Below, piece by piece: positions 25,191-42,784 of a DNA stretch of 64,000 nucleotides (within the stretch, counting starts at the first letter, position 1; every line of letters begins with the position of its first letter). The stretch covers positions 62,001-126,000 of the forward strand of contig NZ_ATMI01000041.1 in assembly GCF_000439375.1 (NCBI RefSeq), in the 5' to 3' direction. The stretch comes from Tatumella saanichensis (GTDB lineage: Bacteria; Pseudomonadota; Gammaproteobacteria; Enterobacterales; Enterobacteriaceae). The notes under the pieces are model-generated. The model was not told the DNA's origin and searched no databases. It saw nothing but the letters and a program-made list of their open reading frames with translations. Made by a program: the position numbers and the translations under genes.

Positions 25191-25976
25191 TTATTTCGCT
25201 GAAATATCAGTAGTGAAATATTTTTTCTGCAGTTTATCAAAGGTGCCGTCAGCTTTGATTTTCTCGAACGCGGTATCGAGAGCAGTACGCAGTTCGGTAT
25301 CCCCTTTACGTAGGCCGATCGCAGTTCCTGGGCCGATAATCGGGTCTTCTACGGCTGGACCGGATAAGGCAAAGTCTTTACCTGCCGGCGATTTTAAGAA
25401 GCCGATACCTGCTTGCGCGCCATCAGTAAATTCAGCATCAATACGTCCAGCTACGAGGTCATTCTCAACCTGAGCTTGATCGCCGTAAGAGACGATATTC
25501 ACGCCATTCGGCTGCCATTTGGCGCGAGCATAACGCTCCTGAACGGTTCCTTGCTCGACACCGATGCTTTTCCCTTTCAGAGACTCAGCGGTCGGCAGTA
25601 AGCCGGAACCTTTACGGGCCACCAGCATCACCGGCGTGTTATAGATGGGAACGGTAAAGTCGATTTGCTTCAAGCGTTCTTGGGTCAGGCCCATATCCGA
25701 CAGGATCGCGTCAAATTTGCGTGCTTTCAGGGCTGGGATCATGCCATCAAATTCATTTTCTACCCAAACACATTTAACATCCATTTGCTTACACAAAGCA
25801 TTGCCGAGGTCGATATCAAAGCCGACCAGTTTTCCATCAGAAGTCTTGGACTCAAAGGGCGGATAGGTAGGGTCCACGGCGAAACGTACTTGCTGCAGTG
25901 CAGCTTGACTGATAAAAGGAGCGCCTGCCAGTAAGGCCGTCAGCAAGGATAAACGTAATTTACGGGTGAAAGTCAT
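25191..25976 (-). CDS. Polar-amino-acid ABC transporter substrate-binding protein (HisJ/ArgT type)
   Basis: Family 3 periplasmic binding protein, 261 aa. A signal peptide covers residues ~1-25 (KLRLSLLTALLAGAPFISQA, cleavage after AQA-type SQA). The mature part has FAVDPTYPPFE, GFDIDLGNALC and FDAILSDMGLT, the hallmarks of lysine/arginine/ornithine/histidine-binding proteins. The frame opens with a GTG three codons earlier, too close to AGGA to be used. No permease or ATPase gene lies nearby, so it must share a membrane component encoded elsewhere. It is followed by the deacylase gene after 106 bases. Confidence 0.86.
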   Translation of the reverse strand: MTFTRKLRLSLLTALLAGAPFISQAALQQVRFAVDPTYPPFESKTSDGKLVGFDIDLGNALCKQMDVKCVWVENEFDGMIPALKARKFDAILSDMGLTQERLKQIDFTVPIYNTPVMLVARKGSGLLPTAESLKGKSIGVEQGTVQERYARAKWQPNGVNIVSYGDQAQVENDLVAGRIDAEFTDGAQAGIGFLKSPAGKDFALSGPAVEDPIIGPGTAIGLRKGDTELRTALDTAFEKIKADGTFDKLQKKYFTTDISAK

Positions 25977-26146
25977 AGTCTGCACAGTCCTGATAGTGTT
26001 GTTGTGATAGTCAATGAGCTCCCGCCTTAGATGACGGGTTATTATCGAACGGGCAGAAAACCGCTGCTGCCCGACGTGATGGGGTCACTCTTTAGTTAAT
26101 CTATCATATTTTATCATCTGAAACAGACGGTACGCAGAGATAATCA

Positions 26147-28953
<2,807 letters not shown>

Positions 28954-29034
28954 CTGACCTCCCTGTTCGAGTTCTATCCATCACTCCACGCTAAAACAGC
29001 CCTTTATTGCTGGCAACTGGATCCATTTTCAGAT

Positions 29035-29805
29035 TTAGGAAAATGAGGAGGTGGCCGCCGTCAGCAGGCTTGTCTGGTGGAGCAGATGACAGACTGTGCT
29101 GACCAGCATCTGTGACGAAAAGTAATGGGAGCGGAAGAATCCTGGGATGCGACTGAAGTCTAAGGTGTAATCAAAACCCGGTGATGGGCAGGCAGTGAAG
29201 CAGATAGTGGTAGACCGGCTCAGTGGTATAACTAACTCCGGATGGTGCCGCCGCCAGTCGCCGGTCAGGTCGGTCAGTAGCACCGTGTCGCACTGGCGGA
29301 TAAAGGCGGCTAACAGTTGGCTGTCACTCTGGCGGTGCAGTTGGTAGACCTTACGTTGGTCACAGGTTAGCACCTCACGCAGTAAGCTGGAGCAGGTAAA
29401 ACTGTAGTCATTTCCGAGCAGCAACAGTTCGCGGCTACTAAACAATGCGCTGGCAATCTGTCGACAAGTGGCCTGGGAGAGGTGGCGATGGATAACCTGT
29501 TGCCAGTCTATTTCCTGTAGTCCCGGTTGTGGGTAAGAGGTGGAGGGCGACAGCCAAGCACCTGGGTAAGGCTGTAGATCCTGTTTAAGTGCGAGGAAGC
29601 GGGGATAACCGAGCTGTTTACAAAAGCGAGTGACACTGGGCGGTGTGGTATGGGCCTGCAGCGCCACTTCTTCAATGTTGATGGCGGGAAACTGATCTAT
29701 TTTACGCAGTAATACCAGCGCGATACGGACATTTACCGAGTTTTTTCGGCAGTTAAACAAGTACTCTGAGAGTCTGGTATAGACCGGACTGGAATAATAA
29801 TTCAT
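29035..29805 (-). CDS. RpiR/MurR-family transcriptional regulator of the beta-glucoside operon
   Basis: 256-aa regulator with an N-terminal HTH_6 domain (residues ~5-75; NIEEVALQAHTTPPSVTRFCKQLGY) and a degenerate SIS-like sugar-phosphate-binding C-terminal half. It lies 81 bases upstream of the PTS gene on the same strand, so the likely order of transcription is regulator, EIIBC, GH1 enzyme. Members of this family usually sense a phosphosugar, here probably the phosphorylated glucoside. Operator sites were not identified. Confidence 0.83.
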   Translation of the reverse strand: MNYYSSPVYTRLSEYLFNCRKNSVNVRIALVLLRKIDQFPAINIEEVALQAHTTPPSVTRFCKQLGYPRFLALKQDLQPYPGAWLSPSTSYPQPGLQEIDWQQVIHRHLSQATCRQIASALFSSRELLLLGNDYSFTCSSLLREVLTCDQRKVYQLHRQSDSQLLAAFIRQCDTVLLTDLTGDWRRHHPELVIPLSRSTTICFTACPSPGFDYTLDFSRIPGFFRSHYFSSQMLVSTVCHLLHQTSLLTAATSSFS

Positions 29806-29927
29806 CGGACCCTCCCATAAGGTGCTAGTCTGCAGCTTAGCGTGATTCGGAATGGGGTTTGGCGATCGGTCACCGAAAATTTAATAATGGCAGTAGAATT
29901 TTAGGCGGGGAGAGCGGGGAATTATTG

Positions 29928-29959
29928 TAAAACGCCGTCCCGGCGGGTTACCGGGACGG
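29928..29959 (-). terminator. Terminator of the his operon
   Basis: Nine-bp perfect stem CCGTCCCGG/CCGGGACGG with a 7-base loop, 12 bases past the hisI stop. On the minus strand it is followed by CGTTTTACAATAAT. It ends the his transcript before the RpiR gene promoter region. Confidence 0.82.
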
Positions 29960-29970
29960 ATAGCAGCTGA

Positions 29971-30584
29971 TTACTCTGCTTTTTGATGACGAGCACGCAG
30001 ATTATTGATCACTGCGCTAAGGTCGAGTTCCTGATCTTGTAACAGTACCAGCAGGTGGTAGACCAGATCCGAGGCTTCGTTAGTCAGTTCGAAGCGGTCA
30101 TTGACGGTAGCCGCCAGTGCAGTTTCAACCCCTTCCTCACCCACTTTCTGAGCGATACGTTTGGTGCCGCGGGCGTAGAGACTGGCCGTGTAGGAGCTGT
30201 CCGGATCCGCCGACTTGCGTGCGGCCAGTAATTGCTCTAACTGATAAAGGAATCCCCAGTCGCTTTCTGCTGGCGAGAAGCAACTGCTGGTACCGGTATG
30301 GCAGGTAGGCCCCAGCGGATTGGCTAAGACCAGCAGACTGTCATTGTCACAATCTGGGGTGATACTCACGACTTTCAGGAAGTTGCCGGAGGATTCGCCT
30401 TTGGTCCATAAGCGGCCTTTGGTGCGTGACCAGAAGGTCACATTGCCGCTGGTCAGTGTCTCTTCCAGCGCCTGTGCATTCATATAGCCCAGCATCAGGA
30501 CTTCGCCTGAGACTTTATGCTGAATGATGGCAGGGATCATGCCGTCGGTTTTTTCCCAGTCGAGCTGGGAGAGTTGTTCTGCGG

Positions 30585-30591
<7 letters not shown>
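29971..30591 (-). CDS. hisI: Bifunctional phosphoribosyl-AMP cyclohydrolase / phosphoribosyl-ATP pyrophosphatase
   Basis: Steps 2 and 3 of histidine synthesis in one 206-aa protein. The N-terminal cyclohydrolase domain carries [25 protein letters not shown] and the zinc-binding CDNDSLL...CHTGTSSC cysteines. The C-terminal pyrophosphatase domain (residues ~110-206) has [16 protein letters not shown]-like [16 protein letters not shown] and [13 protein letters not shown]. Last gene of the operon; overlaps hisF by seven bases. Confidence 0.98.
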
Positions 30592-36117
<5,526 letters not shown>

Positions 36118-36120
36118 CGC

Positions 36121-37020
36121 TTACTCCATCATCTTTTCAATCGGCAGGACTAGGATAGAACTGGCGCCCAGCGCTTTCAGTTTTTCCATGGTTTCCCAGA
36201 ATAAGGTTTCGGTGCTGACCATGTGCATGGCGACACGTGCCTGATCTCCAGCCAGTGGCAGGATAGTCGGACGTTCTGCGCCTGGTAGTAGAGCAACAAC
36301 CTCTTCCAGACGTTCAGACGGGGCATGTAACATGATGTATTTGGACTCACGGGCTTTGATCACCCCTTGAATACGGGTCATCAGCTTATCGATCAGGTAC
36401 TGTTTTTCCGTCGGCATTTCCCCTTCACGCTGGATCAAGACGGCTTTAGAGCGGTAGATAACATCCACTTCGCGCAGGCCATTGGCCTCCAGAGTCGCAC
36501 CGGTGGAAACCAGGTCACAGATAGCATCGGCCAGGCCCGCGCGTGGTGCTACTTCAACGGAGCCATTCAGCATACAAGGTTTGAAAGAGAGGTTTTTACT
36601 GTCGAAGTAACGTTTAAGCAGATGAGGATAGGAGGTTGCGATGCGTTTATTGTTGAGACATTCCGGTCCGGTGTAATCGGCATCGGCAGCCATTGCCAGT
36701 GATAAGCGGCAGCCACCAAAATCCAGCCGGCGCAGTGTGGTGTACTGCGGATTATCGCCCTGAGCCTGGCGGGTCAGCATCTCTTCTTCAAGCACGTTTT
36801 CGCCGATAATTCCCAGGTCAACCACACCGTCCATCACCAGACCCGGAATATCGTCATCGCGCACCCGCAGAATATCGATCGGCATATTTTCTGCAAAGGC
36901 GATCAAACGCTGTTGTTGCAGATTAATTTTAATGCCGCAACGGCTCAGCAGTTCACGGGATTCGTCGCTGAGACGACCTGATTTCTGCATCGCAATGCGG
37001 ATACGTTTGTTATCTAACAT
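36121..37020 (-). CDS. hisG: ATP phosphoribosyltransferase (long form)
   Basis: First and feedback-controlled enzyme of histidine synthesis, joining ATP and PRPP. 299 aa from [18 protein letters not shown], exactly the E. coli length. It includes the C-terminal regulatory ACT-like domain, so this is the long HisG that needs no HisZ. The open frame continues 45 codons upstream across the attenuator hairpin, but that part is leader RNA, not protein. Confidence 0.97.
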   Translation of the reverse strand: MLDNKRIRIAMQKSGRLSDESRELLSRCGIKINLQQQRLIAFAENMPIDILRVRDDDIPGLVMDGVVDLGIIGENVLEEEMLTRQAQGDNPQYTTLRRLDFGGCRLSLAMAADADYTGPECLNNKRIATSYPHLLKRYFDSKNLSFKPCMLNGSVEVAPRAGLADAICDLVSTGATLEANGLREVDVIYRSKAVLIQREGEMPTEKQYLIDKLMTRIQGVIKARESKYIMLHAPSERLEEVVALLPGAERPTILPLAGDQARVAMHMVSTETLFWETMEKLKALGASSILVLPIEKMME

Positions 37021-37080
37021 CTGTCCTGTCCTCTTAGTGCTTTTCCTGAGCGGAATTATTATTTTTAAAATCGTGTCCAT

Positions 37081-37114
37081 AAAAAAACCCCGGAAGAAAT
37101 CTTCCGGGGTTTTT
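37081..37114 (-). terminator. his operon transcription attenuator
   Basis: Perfect 9-bp stem CCCCGGAAG/CTTCCGGGG with a 4-base loop. A run of seven T on the minus strand follows it, between hisL and hisG. It should form when the leader ribosome moves freely through the His codons and be pre-empted when charged tRNA-His is scarce, as worked out for E. coli and Salmonella his. Confidence 0.93.
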
Positions 37115-37170
37115 GTGCATCCAAACCACTGGAAGATCTTTTCGTCTCCCAGCACACATCGCCTGAAAGA

Positions 37171-37215
37171 CTAGTCAGGGTGATGGTGATGATGGTTAAT
37201 ACGGATGCGATTCAT
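37171..37215 (-). CDS. hisL: his operon leader peptide
   Basis: Short ORF encoding MNRIRINHHHHHPD (14 aa) with five consecutive His codons, starting 33 bases downstream of the predicted transcription start region. It is the sensor of the his attenuator. E. coli has seven His in a 16-residue peptide, so this version is shorter. Too short for most gene callers. Confidence 0.93.
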   Translation of the reverse strand: MNRIRINHHHHHPD

Positions 37216-37254
37216 AATTTTTCCAACGATTAAAGTTTCGTGTGTCTTGCAAGT

Positions 37255-37283
37255 AACCTAACCAAATTCAGGGGCACTGGCAA
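37255..37283 (-). promoter_or_regulatory. his operon promoter
   Basis: On the minus strand a -35 TTGCCA and a -10 TAGGTT are separated by exactly 17 bases. The TAGGTT -10 is the one known from enteric his promoters. The -10 lies about 40 bases upstream of hisL. Confidence 0.8.
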
Positions 37284-37409
37284 CCCTTTTTTCCATACAT
37301 AATCATAAATTTGTTTATACAATTATACTGGCCTGTAAACCCTCACAGGAATAAGATCTTTGTTTATCGCAGGCTTATCTTACAAAAGATGATAGAGGCA
37401 GGTAATCAG

Positions 37410-38240
37410 ATGAAAAAAGTGGCAATCGTTGGACTGGGCTGGTTAGGCATGCCGCTGGCCAGAGCTCTGTCGGCAAGAGGCTGGGCGGTGAGCGGTACTA
37501 AAACAACGAAAGATGGCGTCCAGGCTGCGCGTAACAGTGGCATTGAGGCTAAACGGCTGGATCTAGATCCTGAAATACACTGTGATGCTGAAGACCTCGC
37601 GGAGTTGCTGAACGCTGATGCCCTGATTATCACGTTGCCAGCACGGCGCACAGTAGACACCAGCGAACAGTATATTCGTGCGGTGGAAAATATTGTCGAT
37701 ATGGCGTTAGCACGTCATATCCCACGTATCCTATTTACTAGCTCTACCTCAGTCTATGGTGAGGCCATCGGCATTTGTGATGAAACCACTGTACTGGATC
37801 CTGTGACACCCGCCGGTAAATCCTTGGTAAAACTGGAGCAATGGCTACATGATCTGCCGGGGACATCGGTGGATATTCTGCGTCTGGCTGGTTTAGTTGG
37901 GCCAGGGCGTCATCCTGGGCGGTTTCTGGCGGGTAAAACGGGGCTCAATCATGGGCAGCAGGCAGTGAATTTGGTGCACTTAGATGATGTGATTGCGGCA
38001 ATTGTGTTACTGCTCGAGGAACCTTCCGCCGCTACCACCTATAATCTGTGTGCGCCGGGCCACCCAAGTCGTGAAGCTTTTTACACCCGGCTGACCCAAC
38101 AAGCGGGTTGGCAAACGCCACGTTTTGACGGTCCGGACCAACAGGAAAGGGGAAAACAGGTGTCAGGAGAGCGTATTTGTCAGCAGCGTAATTTCCGCTA
38201 TCAGTGGCCAGATCCCTACGAAATGCCGTTTGTTTCCTGA
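37410..38240 (+). CDS. yeeZ: SDR/NAD(P)-binding protein YeeZ
   Basis: Rossmann-fold protein of 276 aa (E. coli YeeZ 274). N-terminal MKKVAIVGLGWLGMPLARAL is a dinucleotide-binding motif. FTSSTSVYGEA supplies a Ser/Tyr pair resembling extended SDR enzymes, and the C-terminal half resembles nucleotide-sugar epimerases. The physiological reaction is unknown. The open frame starts 33 codons earlier, in the promoter region. It is divergent from his and upstream of plaP, the same order as in E. coli. Confidence 0.9.
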   Translation: MKKVAIVGLGWLGMPLARALSARGWAVSGTKTTKDGVQAARNSGIEAKRLDLDPEIHCDAEDLAELLNADALIITLPARRTVDTSEQYIRAVENIVDMALARHIPRILFTSSTSVYGEAIGICDETTVLDPVTPAGKSLVKLEQWLHDLPGTSVDILRLAGLVGPGRHPGRFLAGKTGLNHGQQAVNLVHLDDVIAAIVLLLEEPSAATTYNLCAPGHPSREAFYTRLTQQAGWQTPRFDGPDQQERGKQVSGERICQQRNFRYQWPDPYEMPFVS

Positions 38241-38334
38241 TGTTCGCGACTTTTTCGGCTTTTTCCGAAGGTGGTGTGATAATCGCTTGTACTGACGGGT
38301 GTTTTTAGGCAGAATGCGCCCCTGCAAATTTGAG

Positions 38335-38372
38335 AATAACCGATGCCTATTACAGTATCGGTTATTTTTTTT
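38335..38372 (+). terminator. Strong hairpin/terminator between yeeZ and plaP
   Basis: Ten-bp perfect stem AATAACCGAT/ATCGGTTATT with a 12-base loop, followed by a run of T. It is 95 bases past yeeZ and 97 bases before the plaP leader ORF. It may end yeeZ transcripts or act as an attenuator in a longer plaP leader. Two smaller hairpins follow at 38405-38419 and 38437-38450. Confidence 0.75.
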
Positions 38373-38468
38373 GCATTAACGTTATAAAAACAAACCTTAC
38401 GGGGCCGGACATTTTCCGGAGAGATAGTCATTAAAAACACGCTATGGCGTGAGTCAGAGGAAATTTTG

Positions 38469-38639
38469 ATGGGGCTTTTCACCACTTTACCAGATGCGTC
38501 TGGTGCACGCTTCCGCGACGACTACGGCGCGACCTGCAACGTACACATGTCTGAACCTTCTTTCCGTACCCTGCGGAACTCCCTTGCGACACAATCTGCC
38601 CAGATTGTTACCGAAGGGGGCATCAATAATGCAAACTAA
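38469..38639 (+). CDS. Putative 56-residue leader ORF overlapping plaP
   Basis: An ATG with a good ribosome site (GAGGA, 7 bases upstream) opens a 56-codon ORF (begins [12 protein letters not shown], ends GGINNAN) that terminates 11 bases inside plaP in another frame. It precedes a polyamine transporter gene and lies just after two small hairpins. E. coli has a small annotated ORF, yoeI, in the equivalent place; the shared MG-x-F start is too little to call homology. It may couple or gate plaP translation. No recognisable domain. Confidence 0.5.
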   Translation: MGLFTTLPDASGARFRDDYGATCNVHMSEPSFRTLRNSLATQSAQIVTEGGINNAN

Positions 38640-39993
38640 TCCCTCTGCCGCACCTAAGCGTGCAAGCCTGAAAAAAACACTGACGCTGATGCCAGTTATA
38701 ATGATTGGCCTAGCCTATATGCAGCCTATGACCCTGTTTGATACCTTCGGTATCGTTTCAGGCGTGACCAGTGGTCATGTTGCGACTGCGTATATCTTTG
38801 CGACCATCGCAATCCTGTTTACTGCCGTAAGTTACGGAAAACTGGTTCGACGCTTCCCGTCAGCCGGTTCTGCCTATACTTACGCTCAAAAATCCATCAG
38901 TCCACATGTCGGATTTATGGTCGGTTGGTCCTCTCTGCTGGACTATCTGTTTATGCCAATGATTAATATTTTACTGGCAAAAAGTTACTTTGAATCCCTG
39001 TTGCCGGGCATCCCTTCGTGGATCTTCGTGGTACTGCTGGTGATCTTTATGACCGTGACCAACCTGAAAGGGCTGAAAACGGTGGCGAACTTTAACAGTA
39101 TCATCGTCGTATTGCAGATTGCTGTGATGATCGCCATTTGCGGTCTGATCATGTATGGCGTGGGTCACGACGGTATCGGTGCCGGTACCCTGACTAGTGC
39201 CAAGCCTTTCTGGTCTTCGGATGCCCATGTGGTGCCGATGATCACTGGGGCGACCATACTCTGTTTCTCTTTCCTCGGTTTTGATGGTCTGAGTTCACTG
39301 TCAGAAGAGACCAAAGATGCAGAGCGAACCATTCCGCGTGCTATCTTTCTGACGGCATTGATCGGTGGTGTACTGTTTGTGGGTGTCTCTTACTTCCTGC
39401 AGCTTTACTTCCCAGACATCTCACGTTTCAAAAATCCGGACTCTTCCCAGCCTGAAATCATGCTGTACGTGGCAGGTCGCACCTTCCAGTTCTGCATCCT
39501 GATCTTCTCCTGTGTGACCGTACTGGCATCAGGAATGGCTGCCCACGCCGGTGTTTCGCGTCTGATGTATGTGATGGGCCGTGATGGTGTTTTCCCGCAC
39601 CGTTTCTTCGGTTATATCTCACACAGATGGTCAACACCGACCTATAACGTGATCCTGGTGGGTGTGATTGCCTTACTGGCCATCAACTTTGACCTTGACC
39701 GTGCAACGGCGCTGATTAACTTTGGCGCGCTGGTGGCGTTTACCTTTGTTAACCTATCGGTGATCTCGCAGTTCTGGATCCGTGAAAAGCGCAACAAAAC
39801 CCTGAAAGATAACTTCCATTATCTGGTTCTGCCGGTATTGGGTGCCCTGACAGTCGGCGCACTGTGGCTGAACCTGGAAGAGAGCTCAATGACCCTAGGT
39901 CTGATCTGGGCCGCTATTGGTATTATCTACTTGGCCTGTGTCACCCGTGCTTTCCGTAAGCCGGTGCCACAGTATAGCGAAGAAGGTTTATAA
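38629..39993 (+). CDS. plaP: Putrescine importer PlaP (APC family)
   Basis: Amino acid-polyamine-organocation family transporter, 454 aa (E. coli PlaP 452), with about twelve membrane helices. [25 protein letters not shown] (first helix) and [24 protein letters not shown] (helix 6 region) are typical. Imports putrescine with low affinity in E. coli, where it supports surface motility. The frame is open 45 codons upstream. [16 protein letters not shown] preceded by AAGGGGG is the start, within the end of a short leader ORF. Confidence 0.93.
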   Translation: MQTNPSAAPKRASLKKTLTLMPVIMIGLAYMQPMTLFDTFGIVSGVTSGHVATAYIFATIAILFTAVSYGKLVRRFPSAGSAYTYAQKSISPHVGFMVGWSSLLDYLFMPMINILLAKSYFESLLPGIPSWIFVVLLVIFMTVTNLKGLKTVANFNSIIVVLQIAVMIAICGLIMYGVGHDGIGAGTLTSAKPFWSSDAHVVPMITGATILCFSFLGFDGLSSLSEETKDAERTIPRAIFLTALIGGVLFVGVSYFLQLYFPDISRFKNPDSSQPEIMLYVAGRTFQFCILIFSCVTVLASGMAAHAGVSRLMYVMGRDGVFPHRFFGYISHRWSTPTYNVILVGVIALLAINFDLDRATALINFGALVAFTFVNLSVISQFWIREKRNKTLKDNFHYLVLPVLGALTVGALWLNLEESSMTLGLIWAAIGIIYLACVTRAFRKPVPQYSEEGL

Positions 39994-40014
39994 TTCGCGC
40001 TGTAACCTAAGCTT

Positions 40015-40051
40015 AAAAAGCCCCGCTCGGTTATCCCTGCGGGGCTTTTTT
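40015..40051 (+). terminator. Terminator of plaP (bidirectional)
   Basis: Stem AGCCCCGC/GCGGGGCT with a 12-base loop, preceded by AAAAA and followed by TTTTTT. It can therefore work for plaP on the plus strand and for sbcB on the minus strand, which converge here. Confidence 0.9.
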
Positions 40052-40088
40052 ATGGTTTTGGCATAACCGTTATTCGATAATATGTTGT

Positions 40089-41519
40089 TTAGCTGAGCAG
40101 GGTTTCAGCGTAGCGATAGAGAGACTTTAATAGCGTTAGCTTTTGCGGGTCGTCTTGATGCAGAGTAGCCAATTGTTCCAGCTCAGCGATATAGGCTTCA
40201 ACCCGTGGGGCAGATAATACCTCGCGGCGATGCTCCAGCCACTGGCGTTGTTCCTGCTCATCGAGGGTGCCTGCAAAATTACGGGCGCGATAGCGGAACA
40301 GCAGGGGGGCAATACGATCATCGGCAAACGTCAGATCCAGCGCCGGTAAGTTTACTGCATCAGTAGTACGAATAATGTTCATCGACTGGCGATCGGCGTC
40401 ACTGAAAAAACCGCTGTACAGTTGGGCATCCACATCATTCAGCTCGTCAAAGTCACGGCGTTCCGCAAATATTGTCACCACTTTTTCGCGGATATCGGGA
40501 TGCTGACGTAATAAAGCCAAGTTATCCAAGCAGAACTGACGGTCAATACCCAGCCGTTGTGCATCCTCCGGACGCAGGGTGCTGGCCGGTGCCAGTACTG
40601 GACATTTATTGATATGTATCAGCTTCAACGGTACCGGTGAGTCATCGCCCAATTGTTCCCGCGGTGTGTATAGACGTTCACGCAGGGTGTCAGCATCTTC
40701 AGTAATTAACGGCTGAAGATCTCCAGCCAGATCTAAAGTGATCACGGCATTACGGTTATCAGGATGCCAAGCCAGCGGCACTATCCAACTGGTATTACCC
40801 CGTGCCGTGCCGAACATTCCGGATACGTGGACTAGGGGCTTCATCTGTGGGATATCGATCAATGTCTGAAGCTTATTTTTATTACGATGACGGAACAGAA
40901 ACTCGAACAGCTTCGGCTGTTTTTCTCTAACCAGTTTGGCCATCGCCAGTGTTGCATACACATCGGACATGGCATCATGGGCCTGTTCGTGGCTGATACC
41001 ATTCGCCTTGGTCAGGTGTTCGAGGCGAAAGGAGGGAAAGCCCTCTTCATTTTCCGGCCAGTGGATCCCCTCGGGACGCAAGGCATAACAGGCTCGCATC
41101 ACATCCAACAGATCCCAGCGTGAGTTACCGTTTTGCCAGCTCCAGGCGTAAGGGTCGAAAAAGTTACGGTAGAAAATATTGCGTGTTACTTCATCATCAA
41201 AGCGAATATTGTTATAGCCCACCACACAGGTACCTGGCCCGCTGAACAGGGCATGGATCCGCTGTGCAAACTCTGCTTCCGTGACCCCTTTGGCGATCGC
41301 CTGTTGGGGGGTGATACCGGTGATCATCACTGCTTCTGGCTGTGGCAGGTAGTCGTCCGCCGGCCGGCAGTAGAATACCTCCGGTTCGCCGATAACGTTA
41401 AATTCTGCATCGGTGCGGATGCCAGCGAACTGCGCAGGTCGGTCGAGCGCCGGATGCTTACCGAAGGTTTCATAATCGTGAAACAGGAAGGTTGGTTGTA
41501 CATCGTTGTTAGGTTTCAT
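40089..41519 (-). CDS. sbcB: Exodeoxyribonuclease I
   Basis: Processive 3'-5' single-strand DNA exonuclease used in recombination and mismatch repair, 476 aa (E. coli 475). DEDDh active-site motifs are visible: FLFHDYETFGKHP (Asp, Glu about residues 15-17), VGYNNIRFDDEVTRNIFYRNF and HEQAHDAMSDVYATL with the catalytic His and Asp. SH3-like and helical C-terminal domains follow. Converges with plaP across a shared terminator. Confidence 0.97.
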   Translation of the reverse strand: MKPNNDVQPTFLFHDYETFGKHPALDRPAQFAGIRTDAEFNVIGEPEVFYCRPADDYLPQPEAVMITGITPQQAIAKGVTEAEFAQRIHALFSGPGTCVVGYNNIRFDDEVTRNIFYRNFFDPYAWSWQNGNSRWDLLDVMRACYALRPEGIHWPENEEGFPSFRLEHLTKANGISHEQAHDAMSDVYATLAMAKLVREKQPKLFEFLFRHRNKNKLQTLIDIPQMKPLVHVSGMFGTARGNTSWIVPLAWHPDNRNAVITLDLAGDLQPLITEDADTLRERLYTPREQLGDDSPVPLKLIHINKCPVLAPASTLRPEDAQRLGIDRQFCLDNLALLRQHPDIREKVVTIFAERRDFDELNDVDAQLYSGFFSDADRQSMNIIRTTDAVNLPALDLTFADDRIAPLLFRYRARNFAGTLDEQEQRQWLEHRREVLSAPRVEAYIAELEQLATLHQDDPQKLTLLKSLYRYAETLLS

Positions 41520-41665
41520 ACATAACCGTATTGTTTTGTTGTTTTTTGTACATTTAAATCAATGCCCTATCGTACATTTCTGTTTGTAATGGTACAGGCC
41601 TGTATTCTTTTGCACATGCCATATTGCGTACACCATTTTCATTTCGGTGTGTACAGAATACAAAA

Positions 41666-42213
41666 ATGGCAATCATCGATGTAAAACTCAGAAAGTTACT
41701 CGGCAAACCATACTATGGCCCAGCTGAAATAACAGATACCGAAGAGCTCGGCGCAAGGATAACCCCTAAGGGATGATCACTTTCCAGTATCGCTACCGCT
41801 GGAAGGGTTCCGTTTAACGGGTATCCCTCGGTCGTTAACTGGCAGTATCTTTTCAGCAGGCCAGAAAGATAGTAACAGAATTGCGTGATCTTTACTTTTC
41901 AGGTGTGGATCCGAAATCGCACCTTAACAAAGATGAGCCCAGATCGGTAACCGTTGCTGATTGCCTCTCATACTGGAACGATAACTGTGTTGTTACTTCG
42001 CTGCGTCCCAAGACACAACACCTATATCAGACCACGGTTATCAAAATCATGGACGGAGTCTTTACTGACAGGCCTTTAGAACAAATTACCACTCGGGAAT
42101 GGGTAGATTTCTTCACTAAGGAGGAGAGATTCAATCCGCGTCGAGGCCGGCAAGTTCTCTCTCAGCTTCGTTCCGCAATGAGTTGGTGCATCCGTAGGCA
42201 GTATGTCGACTGA
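41666..42213 (+). pseudogene. Broken tyrosine-recombinase integrase (N-terminal part)
   Basis: Begins with MAIIDVKLRKLLGKPYYGP and GARITPKG, the N-terminal arm-binding domain of P4-type phage/island integrases. It is then interrupted by a frameshift (41773 region; ITFQYRYRWKG continues in another frame) and two TAA codons. A 110-codon open piece (41881-42213; LRDLYFSGVDPKSHLNKDEPRSVTV) covers the core-binding domain and stops before the catalytic R-H-R-Y residues. Inactive relic of an integrative element between sbcB and dacD; no tRNA target is visible. Confidence 0.85.
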
Positions 42214-42426
42214 GAACTTTGTTATTATGGATCCTTAAATTAAAATCGTTACTGCGCAGCGTGATCCGACAAGTGCTGTCGAATATTTCTCATGAGGTCG
42301 AGTTGCTGAAGGCGTTGCCTGCGTAGTGAACGTGGATTTCTGATAGGCGTACTGATAACTCTCCAAGAGGGACAGGTTGCTAAGGTGAAGAAATAACCAA
42401 CCCGAGAACTACTTTAATGACGGCTC

Positions 42427-42612
42427 TCAGTGTTGGGTTGTAATCGATTTTAAGCAGTTCTCTTTAAGTCTATTTATTGCATCTGGCGGCATTGGTGCTG
42501 TCATCATCGCCCTATAGTTCATACAGTCAGGTGTATCATTATGGTATTGATGTTTTTGTGAGCAGCCAGGAACCAAGAAAATTATCGCAACAAAAATGAT
42601 TAATCTATTCAA
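42427..42612 (-). CDS. Small putative lipoprotein
   Basis: 61-aa ORF starting with TTG behind a near-perfect ribosome site (AGGAGG, 5-6 bases away). The N-terminal hydrophobic stretch (residues 4-15) ends in a lipobox-like VPGC with Cys17. The remainder is polar with one further Cys pair (CMNYRAMM and LKENCLKS). It lies inside the mobile-element relics, on the opposite strand, and may be surviving cargo. Function unknown; I recognise the general form of short enterobacterial/prophage lipoproteins only. Confidence 0.6.
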   Translation of the reverse strand: MNRLIIFVAIIFLVPGCSQKHQYHNDTPDCMNYRAMMTAPMPPDAINRLKENCLKSITTQH

Positions 42613-42784
42613 ATCATCCTCCTATAGTCAGGGATAATTATAGCATCTGCATCACAGAGCACCCTATTGGGTGTTGTTTAATGCAATCAACAGGGAATAG
42701 AAATGGCAATGCTGGATTTTGAGGCATTGAATGCACACCCCTGTGCGGAACAGAAAACTAAAGTTCACACTTTTCAAACGAACC

